DNA of 64,000 bases from Actinostola sp. cb2023 (Eukaryota > Cnidaria > Anthozoa > Actiniaria > Actinostolidae), in NCBI GenBank assembly GCA_033675265.1, contig JAUJYZ010000734.1, positions 186,001 through 250,000 on the forward strand, written 5' to 3'. The position numbers were made by a program, and so were the translations under genes. Positions 21,747-31,300 of this stretch are shown piece after piece; the stretch's first letter is position 1; the number at the start of each line of letters is the position of its first letter. Below the pieces are notes generated by a model, which worked only from the letters and a program-made list of their open reading frames with translations, was not told the DNA's origin and made no database searches.

Positions 21747-22403
21747 ATGGCGGACAATTCTTCGTGTTGTAGTGAGTCTTGTGAAAGTGGCAAAAGTTCT
21801 TCTTGTGGAAGTAATTCTGAAGCCATTCTCGAGTGTGAATCGGACTGTGAAGTAGATGTTTATCATTCTGACGGCAATCGACCGAAACCTTACATGTTTG
21901 AGCCAGAAGTCTCGGCATCCAATAGTTCTGACCAGGGTTCTGTCAGTTCGAGTGATGAAGTCGAAGGCGCTAGGACAACAAATAACGAGTGGTGCCATTG
22001 TGGGTTTTGTCAGCGACAAGATACCGAGAGAGAGTGTGTTTGCTGTCGTGAGCTATGTAAAGTAATGGACAGGAACATGAATACTTGTGAGAAAAGAGGA
22101 ATTGAGACGCCAGCCTGCATGACTCTTAATCCTGGTTTTCTTGCTGTTTGTACTGATCTCGATGTGTTGGAAACCGCGTGGTTTGCGTACAAACAACAGT
22201 ACGGAGATTATGACGCGGAAGAACACAAACGACTTAGACATATTGCTTACAGACAATTTGTTCGATGGGGTTGGGGCTGGCTTGGTCGCCACATTCGTGT
22301 TGTTTTACCGGCTTGTGTTGTGTCGTGTATCAGAGCACATTTTCCACCACCAGGTTTGGAAGACGATTTTGTATTCGAGGGGTTTCATGATCCTGATGAC
22401 TAA
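21738..22403 (+). CDS. Intact intronless gene with a P2X7 cytosolic-like domain
   Basis: A 221-aa frame with no introns. The amino part is Ser/Cys/acidic (to about residue 60), followed by RPKPYMFEPE and a Ser/acidic linker. From NNEWCHCGFC onward it matches the cytosolic "ballast" domain of P2X7 receptors: C-x-C-x-x-C, ECVCCREL, CMTLNPGFLAVC, RLRHIAYRQFVRWGWG, VLPACVVSCIRAHFP, and a final G(F)xGF-like FEGFHDPDD. In P2X7 these cysteines and histidines bind zinc and the domain binds guanine nucleotide. No channel or transmembrane part is present, so it is a stand-alone domain protein, a form much expanded in cnidarians and sponges. Translation could start at 21,738 or at 21,747. Flanking minus-strand genes are of transposase-linked families, so it may have travelled with an element. 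Confidence 0.85.
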   Translation: MNKMADNSSCCSESCESGKSSSCGSNSEAILECESDCEVDVYHSDGNRPKPYMFEPEVSASNSSDQGSVSSSDEVEGARTTNNEWCHCGFCQRQDTERECVCCRELCKVMDRNMNTCEKRGIETPACMTLNPGFLAVCTDLDVLETAWFAYKQQYGDYDAEEHKRLRHIAYRQFVRWGWGWLGRHIRVVLPACVVSCIRAHFPPPGLEDDFVFEGFHDPDD

Positions 22404-22419
22404 ATTACTTTCTTAGAAA

Positions 22420-23137
22420 GTTCACATAACTTCAAGTCTCAGCTATTTTTTCATTTTATTTGGCTTGGTATATTCAAGACCGAAATTCGTTCTTTTCCTC
22501 ATCATGTCTTTTTTTAAACATTGTACATCAATCCATCGAAGTGACCTAAAACATAAGAAATTGTTTAGTATTAATTATGTGACGAGATTCATTCATTTAT
22601 TGCCTCCAACATGTAAGGTTTTCCTTTGCAATCATTGTTATCAGTGTGATTGTCAACTAGGTATTTTCTCTTGTTATATATTTTGTACAAATTAAATCTA
22701 CTTCCAATGATAATGTTTGCATATTTTTATCTTCTAATTACGAGTACAGGCCGATGATATTCCCCGTTGTAAGCTGTGGAATACTTTATGCTGTGTGTTA
22801 TTTGTCCTTGGCTTTCTTTTGCCATTTTCATTTTAATACAAGACTTTATAACTTTTGGAAAAAACATATTTTTTTTAGCAAACAGGTAAGGTAAACAGCA
22901 CTAATTTTATTAATGATGTACAGGGAATAAGTACTCAATGTAATACATTTTACTGTTTATAGTACTTATTGTATTACTTATATTTCAATGAGAGTTATTC
23001 ACTGCATGATGCTACATGTATATGAAATGATCAAAACCTTTAACCTTTAATTCCATTTTGGGGAATCTTGAACTGTGATCCTGGATAGCTTCTTGTTTAA
23101 TTGGGTGTTTATATTTTTGACAAAGGGGTGGTGGTGT
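22420..23137. other. 3' flank and spacer, nothing recognised
   Basis: AT-rich sequence following the P2X7-domain gene. A small plus frame (22,465-22,695) has no recognisable features. The 3' end of the minus-strand gene begins at 23,138. Confidence 0.3.
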
Positions 23138-24205
23138 TTAAATTTCTAGGACCTGTTCATCTGGCTCTCTCCCTAGTACATCAAAGAGTTCATCAAATAG
23201 CTTGTCAACATATTCTGCAATTTGAAACGTTAAACTGCCATGTTATAATTAGGTTTTAGAGGACAGTAAATTATTGTAATCCAAACATAATCAAATTAAC
23301 CATACCATAAGTACATTTAACTAGCTGCTTTCTGACTGTGAATTCTCCTTTTTTAGATTTTGGGAAATGTATGCTGTATTGGGGAACCCCATCTTTCCTT
23401 GTTGCTTGCTCTCTGGAATTATTTTCATTGAAATGCAATGCTGCTAGCTGCAACCTATAGAAACATTATTACAGTGTATCTTACAAAGTAAACTTATTAT
23501 TAAATATACAACTGATTGCAATAAATCCATACTCAAATGCTAGTACTAAAAATATTTTCTTACATATAACATGCTTCTTTACACATATTGAGGCCAGAGG
23601 AGTGGTTACACAAGAGAATGTATGTATGTTTATTGATGTATTGACACGCATGTACATGTATTATTTTACCTGCATTTCATAGAACTATATGAAAAGTGTA
23701 CCATCTTTGGAAGTCGCGAGTGTGGTATTTTTGTATCAAAATGCTTTGCTTTGATGTTACTCCTACGATCCATTGTTCTAGCTTGTAGATACCCATACAA
23801 ACATGATTTGGCGATTTTGAGATCGAATATTACACTAGATGAAGAGCTTAGATCGCGATTACCCACCCGTACACTTCCCTCTTCTTCCCTCTCCTCCCCT
23901 CCCCCACCATACAATATTGACCATCAGTTGCGCTCCTTCATGGGCAATGATGTATCTTCAACAGGGTTAGGCAAGTTTAACAATGATTTGAAATCACTAA
24001 TATGGGATCTCGCGCTGAGAATCCCGCGGGATTTGATAATGGAACTTTATTACGGGTTACAGCTTAGTCTCTTCATGTCCGTCTCACGCTAATTATCGAT
24101 CATGTTTGAGAGCTAAAATATAGGTAATATTGTAATCCTTACCTTTGATGTTTTTCCCGGCAGCAATACCAGTCAATAACTTTCGCTTTTCCCGCAAAAA
24201 GGAAT
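23138..24205 (-). CDS. 3' part of an uncharacterised gene (element-associated family)
   Basis: Minus-strand exons ending at 23,670 (exon around 23,773-23,670), 23,454-23,306 and 23,214-23,138 join in phase (2, 1, stop TAA). They encode PHSRLPKMVHFSYSSMKC, LQLAALHFNENNSREQATRK, KSKKGEFTVRKQL and YVDKLFDELFDVLG. I recall the block ALHFNEN..R.QA...G...Y...FPK...GE..V as the carboxyl end of a multicopy protein family, often adjacent to P2X7-domain sequences. A further candidate exon (about 24,205-24,142, FLREKRKLLTGIAAGKNIK) ends at a GTAAGG donor. The three 3' exons are unbroken. Function unknown, transposase-related by association only. Confidence 0.55.
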
Positions 24206-24429
24206 TCACCACAGCAAATTATGAAGAGTCGTCGGACGAAAAGTGATTACTACAGTAGGTTTTTAAAAGCTCTGTAGTCACACCAGATGACAAATTTGGA
24301 AATAGGGTACTTTCTGACCGCTTGTCAGATTTTTTTTGCATTTTGACATGGCAACCCGAGAATACTATATTTGGCCAAAAAAAGGCATGCGAGCTCTGTT
24401 TGATGCCGATCTTGGTGTACATGAACTAA

Positions 24430-25884
24430 AACTTATCTAACTCTTCTTACTAGGGCGAGTGGTCTTTCGAAACGGAAGCGTTTCATCTAAAAACTAGAAA
24501 ATGTGCTGTAGACAATCTTGGACAAAACTGTTGGGACACTTCCAAGGAGTTTGGCTAAAATTCGGCTCCCAAAGCAGATCTGCTTCTCTCCTCTTCCCCC
24601 CTCTCCCCGTTGTTCAAAATCATGCCTCGTGTGTCTAGTTTCCAAAACATCAACATTGAGCCGGTGGAAGGGGGGTTAAAGAAATATAAAGAAGTGTTTT
24701 TGCGATCCTATAAATTATCAGCTGTGTTGTCCAAGATTGGAGTTTACCGCAATTTAAGAACGTTTTTATAAATTCATATTATACATTATAATATGATGGT
24801 AATCATTTTTCAGATATTTCTCGATATTCTTGTATTTGTTCCTTGTATTTAGGATTAGTTTTTACATATTTATAAATTTACATAGGATTGATATTTTACA
24901 TAGGGCTAGTTTTTATCTATATTTTTAGAATATGTATGTAATTAATTAAGGTTTGGAGGGCCACAGGTTTCTCAGCTACGGCGTTATGTGTTTACCCTCA
25001 GTAAATAAAGTCATTATTATTATCATATTATTACAGTCCTATCCCATAATTCGATATGAATCCTTTCCTGCTCAATGATGAATGGTTTTAGAAAAACTCC
25101 CTGAGTTTTCATACAAAACAAAAGGAAAAAACGAAATTTATACCAAGATAAGTCCACTGCACATATTAATTTGGCTTTAAAGACCATATCATGCTGAAAT
25201 CAGCTGCAGCCTCGTCCTCTGAAAGCTTGGGAAGATTAAACATTTTTTGGTTGATGAAACAGTTTTAAATTCAGTGTTCAGAGATGTCGAAGACCTTCTG
25301 AACAAAATCCAGGGGCGGATCCACAGGGGGCGCAAGGGACCCCTATTTTCTCATATTTTTTTATGTTGGTTATATTTTTAGGAATATTGTAGGTTCTACA
25401 CAAAGCAATAGAAAAATAGAAAAGCCTATCCATTTAAGCTATAATAAATACCTATTCTGGGATAAGATATTATAACATAACATCCTCCATTCCATCCATT
25501 TCAACTGTGGCTGTGGATTCTTCAATCTTGATATGAAGTCGCCAATCAGCACGTTTTTCACACGGGACTTTCTTCACTGATGACTCAATCACAATCGGCC
25601 GACAATCAGTGAACATGGACTAATGCATTGCATCAGTGAAACACAACAATAAACATGAGTACTAAACCACCGAAACAGCCTTTTTCGTACCACAGACTAA
25701 TGGTAAATTCACTTCGTTTGTGGCCTGCAAAATCGGAGAGAAGCTTTATCTACTGACCTAGTGTTCACATGGATGATTTAGCTTTAATAGTACAATATCT
25801 TATCAACACGTTTTCGTGATGGTGCAGTTCGACATCAAATGCGAAACATCATTAAATACAATCTCATTTCGAGCTACATACTAG
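24430..25884. other. Non-coding repeats and spacer, including a LINE tail
   Basis: At 24,955-25,030 the sequence GGAGGGCCACAGGTTTCTC ... AATAAAGTCATTATTATTAT has the form of a LINE 3' end on the + strand. CAGGGGCGGATCCACAGG at 25,311 resembles a terminal sequence seen in some hAT-like repeats, but no matching right end was found. The rest shows nothing I can support. Confidence 0.35.
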
Positions 25885-26466
25885 TCGTTTCTAATAGAAA
25901 GTGAAGTGCTGCGAGTTGAATTAGTTGCAAAATGTAACTGTGAACATTCATTCTACATTTCAGCAAATGACATGATATATTTTAAAGTTCACTTATATGT
26001 TTGGGCTTCCTGTGCTTCAAATTGGCGACACATGTGGCTTCTGTCGAGTGATAAAACATGAATTTATTTCGCTTGATATTAAATATATGTACATATCTTC
26101 CTTTTCACCACGTGTAATCAAAAGCCAATCTTGAATATTAGTACGTACAACACTGTAGAATATAAGGCAGAAGATTAATTCACAGTAGTATTTTAGTCGA
26201 ACTTGAAACAGTCGATGTGAGGTAAAATAAAGTATTTGCCGTCATCGTACAACGAACTTTGACGGCTTCTGCTCCATTAAATTACCTTGAACAGTAGATG
26301 AATAACAATTGAACATATATATTATAGGTGTAGAGAGTGGCGTAGAGAGTCTGTAGACGACCAGCGTATTCGTTTGTCAGTATCAGTTCTAGCACCATTA
26401 TCACGGCGAACTTTCATCATCCCCCGTACACCACGGCAGGTAGATAATAGTCACTATGAACATGTC
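25885..26466 (+). repeat. Dispersed repeat of about 600 bp (copy 2)
   Basis: Direct-orientation homologue of 8868-9465 with scattered substitutions and indels of 1-20 bp. The similarity ends near CACTATGAACATGTC in both copies. Confidence 0.7.
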
Positions 26467-26479
26467 GACAAAGCCATGG

Positions 26480-26684
26480 AACGTATAGCCGTGACAGAGG
26501 TAATCGCTGGTCATCATTCACCAAGGAAAAAAGGAAGCAAACTGCCAATGAAACTCTTGAGTTCCTAAGGGAGGCTTCGGATAAGGAATGTGAGCTGAAG
26601 AAAGAAGAACTAGAGTTCAAAAGGAAGCAAAGCCAGAATGCAACTGCTCAACAGCACCATATGTTAACACAACTAAAATTTTGA
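26480..26684 (+). pseudogene. Carboxyl end of a Harbinger ORF1-like (Myb-like) protein
   Basis: One frame reads RWSSFTKEKRKQTANETLEF, LREASDKECELKKEELEFK and a Gln/His-rich end to TGA at 26,684. Long charged helices of this kind (E-L-K-K-E-E-L..K-R-K-Q...Q-Q...M) close the Myb/SANT-like partner proteins of Harbinger transposons and related host proteins. The DNA-binding part is missing, and the upstream frame is closed by stops. It may instead be the tail of another MADF/SANT-like protein. Confidence 0.4.
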
Positions 26685-27227
26685 GGACTCTGACACAGTG
26701 TAATGCACGCCTTAAATCAAAGTGATATAAAATCATATCGATATTTACATATAAATCTTACCTCCAATCGAGATAATATTGTAATGAAGGTGTTTAATTG
26801 CATTTGATTTAACCCATACAATAGTTGTCTAATAGACGACAGCATATAATTATATTTATAGAATTTGTAAAAAAAAAGGTGGGCTTTCATTATTATTCTC
26901 TCAAATCAATAAACAAAAAAGGATAAAAAAGCAAAATGGCATCTCTGTAGACAACATATCCTACAAAATAAAGTTGACAGGTATTTGATACCTTGTATAA
27001 ACTGCATGATTGGATATTACAGTTCAATGTATGTGTTTACATTAAAAATGAGATCCCTGCCATTTCACGTTCAAAATAAAGGATTTTTTTTACCTTAGGT
27101 ACTTACTCCCTTGTTCTATAAACACACTCACTTTTTGGAAATTTCAGGGATGAAAATGATACGATTCAGTGAATAAGAAAGCAGGCAGATATAAGTTGTG
27201 CTCTAATGGCAATGGAATCTTATTTAA

Positions 27228-28013
27228 GAGCCACTGCCTCTAAATACCGAGAATCGGCGGACAGTTGCGAAAAATCGAATTTCGTTTTATTTCACCAATA
27301 GAACCCCTTTGGTGTACTATTTCCAAAAATAGTATCGAAAACTTAAAGAGCTTTTTATTTTCTTCAAAATTGAAGAAAGTCGAAATTCCCTCAAAATAGC
27401 CTTCGGCCGACGATGACGCGTAGCGAAAATTAAGCATTTTCGATGTGTTCGCGTAGAAAAACCGGCGGTTGTACGACACTGATAGTTTGCTACATACAAA
27501 GGTGTTATTTCCTCTTTCCAAAACACTAAAAATATCTTTGGGATTTTGAATCTAACTATTTTTGTTAGATCTCTAATTGAGATGCTATCGTAGCATCTGA
27601 ACGAACGCGTAAAAATGACCTATTTTCAAATCCATCAAACGCTTCTTGGTACATGGAGTTTGAGCTTAAAAAATATATGTATCTTAAAGCTTTACCATTG
27701 AACATGATTGTGTATAAATATTATTAATGCAGCTCTAAAACTCTTCCAGTGCGAAGCGTAAACACGGAACGTATTTTATCATTTGGTAATACACGTTATA
27801 CGTGCATAATGAGACATGAAATTGACAACACAACGTTAAACACTAGAAATAAATACAACAAAATATACCAAGAGTGTAAATATGCTTTGGGTTCTAGGGA
27901 TTACATTTGAATATGATCTTCTGATAAATGTCAAGTGGTTTTGGATTACATTCAGTTTCATATGTCACGGCATGTACATGAAAGGATGAAATAATTACCG
28001 GCTTGATCGAGTT
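27228..28013 (+). repeat. Left terminal inverted repeat of the TTAA transposon
   Basis: Matches 34,117-34,905 in reverse complement with few differences. A frame of about 93 codons is open within each arm, but both are consequences of the repeat, not genes I can support. Confidence 0.9.
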
Positions 28014-28331
28014 AATTCTTCTCGTTTACCAGATGAATACCCATCGTCTGGCTTGTTTTGGATGTTGCTATTTGATATCAATCAATTGAAAACAAACTTT
28101 CCCTCAAAATGTGTTTATTGTTGTTGTTCATATTATAATAGTACTTTTTACTGGATATGCGTCTGATATTGCGTGACTGCATGTCAAATCGATCGTAACA
28201 CAAAATCTGGAATGGATTTGTTTCATTCTATTGCTCAATCGCGTTGAGATTTGGCAATACTTGAAACATCTTTAAAACAGTACTTGTTAACTGGCTCGTG
28301 TTTTAAAATACTTAATGGTGCAGCTATCTTT

Positions 28332-31300
28332 ATGGCTTCGTGTATATATTCTACGTTTGTTGGAGGTGTTTGTGGTCCTTCCACAAGTGACCCGCAAAAC
28401 ACAAAATGTTCTACAATTGGTGAATGCTGTAGGGTCAGTCATCTCATATTTTGCAAGATAAGAGACGATCTTGCATTGAATAGTGAAACAAAGCTGCTTC
28501 TGGCACGAGCAGGTAAATGTCCATTAAATCCATATTATAATCACTACTATTGCCGGTTTAATTGACAAAGAAATTAATATCTTTAGGTATATTTTATGTG
28601 GAAGACAAGCATCTTTCTATGTCGATATGTCCTCGCCATAGAGAGTGTTTTGGGATCCGTTGGAGATGTAATAAAAAGCTTTGCTGCATTCCAGCTGAGG
28701 TTGCTGGTCACAAGTCTGCTACCAAGGGCCTCTGCGGATTAAAGAGCTCTGAATCCGCTTATATTCTGCAAGCAACTGAGATGTTAATTCCAGTGGGATC
28801 ACGTATGTATCGATCAGTTACACTCAACATGGACTGCCAGAAGTGACCCTCTCAGGGGAGGTGATGGGAGAGAAAGGGAAGAGATCAGGGCCCGGTTGTT
28901 CGAAAGCGGGTTAACGCTAACCCGGGGATAAATTCGCTAACCTAGGGTTAATTCTTAAGATTTTACCCTAGGTTAGCTATTTTAACCCTGGGTTAGCGTT
29001 AACCCGCTTCGAACAACCGGGCCCAGGGAATTAAGTTTGGGAAGGAAAGGGGAGAGGAAGTCTCACACATACACCGGTGGAATAAAATTCATCATTCCTT
29101 TCATTCCCTTTTTACTGTCCATTTCAGCAATTTGTAAACAGTGCAGACGACACTTTAGCTGTTTAGAAAAATCGATTGATACTGATGAATCAGCAGTAAA
29201 AGAAACAGAGGACACAAATGAGCCAGTCCTTGCAATTGTTGTTGAACAGGTGAGAAATGAAATCACACACAGGTCTCTTTCTATGGTCGCAATGGTGTCC
29301 GTAATAACGAAGTTCCATTGTATTGATATTCGTATTATATATCCTTCCGGTACCGCAGTAATACGGACACTTTCTATGGTCGCAATGGTGTCCGTAATAA
29401 CGAGGTTCCATTGTATTGATATTCGTATTATAAATCCTTCCGGTACCGCAGTAATACGGACACTTTCTATGGTCGCAATGGTGTCCGTAATAACGAGGTT
29501 CCATTGTATCCTTCCGGTACCGCAGTAATAGACGGACGGACACTTTCTATGGTCGCAATGGTGTCCGTAATAACGAGGTTCCATTGTATTGATATTCGTA
29601 TTATAAATCCTTCCGGTACCGCAGTAATACGGACGGACACTTTCTATGGTCGCAATGGTGTCCGTAATAACGAGGTTCCATTGTATTGATATTCGTATTA
29701 TAAATCCTTCCGGTACCGCAGTAATACGGACACTTTCTATGGTCGCAATGGTGTCCGTAATAACGAGGTTCCATTGTATTGATATTCGTATTATAAATCC
29801 TTCCAGTACCGCAGTAATACGGACGGAGACTTTCTATGGTCGCAATGGTGTCCGTAATAACGAAGTTCCATTATATTGATATTCATTGTATTGATATTCA
29901 TTGTATTGATATTCATTGTGTTGATATTCGACCACAACAGATAGGCAACCGATTGTGTTGATTGTCAGGGCCGTACACAGCACAGGGAGAAAGGCGAAAA
30001 AGATACCAAAAAGTACTGAGAACTGTACTATTTTTATTAATTTTTTGCTTTTATATACGTACTGCCCCCCTGGTTTATGTACGATTGATTGTATATATAA
30101 AATATTTGCAGGAAACAGAAGAGAGTACCTCCTCCGATGAAGTTACACAATCATTCAGGAATCTCAAAATTGCAGACGACAGTGATATCTTATCCCCCGC
30201 CGAGACATGCAGTACGACTTCTTCATCTGGCGAATGTGGTGATATTTCACCACACATTGCCCAACGTACAAAGCTCAATGCATTTTTGGAAGAATGTTCA
30301 ATCCAGCCACTTAGAAGACCGTGGCTCGACTGGAACGAGGTAACAGCGAGAACAAAGAGGAGGTACGTGGAGAGAACAAGTGAGATTGTGACGTCACTAT
30401 TACATGTTATTTCACCTGTAAATGCTTCACATCTATGGAGAGAACTTCAATTGTCAAATGCTGTCAACATGGCCTTTGGTTTTAGTAAATCAACTAAGCC
30501 AGCAGAGAACGCATACTTGGAAGCGATGGCAGAAGCGTACAGTAACGCTACTAGTTGGGACACACGAAGACAAGTGTTATCAATCATGGCTGGAGTAGCT
30601 AGTTATAAAACAATTACAGAATATATCCCTGGTCTAACTCAATATCGGTTCACTATGGCTACCCTCCACAGTGTTCAGTATGGCCGAAATGTCCCTCTTC
30701 CTGCCAAAACTGGGCCAAGACTCAAAATAGACATCGAACAGCTTGACCATTTTTTAAGCTTTATTACCAGTCCTCATTTGGTTCAAGATCTACCATTTGG
30801 CGAGAAACAGCTTCAGCTGTCAACAGGCAAAGTCATTACAGTACCAAATGTGATCCGTACAATGATCCCACAACGAGTCATCATGCAATACAAACAGTAT
30901 TGTATCGAGGCAAACTTCAAGTCCTTCAGCGATAGAACGATGCGCCGAATTCTAACAGAATGCAGTGCCTCGGTGCGTAAGTCACTCCAAGGTCTCGACT
31001 ACTACGCATCTGATGGATCACGTGCATTTGATGATCTTGCTTCCATTGTCCAAAATATTGCTTATGTAAAAGATGAAGGAGAAGTGTGGTCAACTCAAAT
31101 ACAAGATACATTAAAAGCTGGGAAGTTATACTTCAAAGGAGACTATAAGGTAATTAACGTTCTCTAAAACTTCCAACTAATTATCCGCACACAATTCTAG
31201 CTTTCAGGTTTTCCCCAAACCCCGACAAGTCACAGCAATCGAAAACGTAAGGCGTTTGCAAAATTATAACTTTTTTTATATTCGTTCTTTCAGGTTCACA

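Noticed and set aside
25305..25335. CAGGGGCGGATCCACAGGGG as a hAT-type terminus
   Set aside because: No inverted partner or 8-bp target duplication could be found nearby.
27240..27521. Frames of 69-93 codons in both arms of the TTAA transposon (also 34,607-34,893)
   Set aside because: The matching frames exist only because the arms are copies of each other; they differ by non-conservative changes and resemble no protein I know.
29063..29584. Long minus-strand frames over the 90-bp array (up to 173 codons)
   Set aside because: They arise because the 90-bp unit is a multiple of three and free of stops in several frames; the predicted peptides are pure unit repeats and the array lies in an intron of the plus-strand gene.
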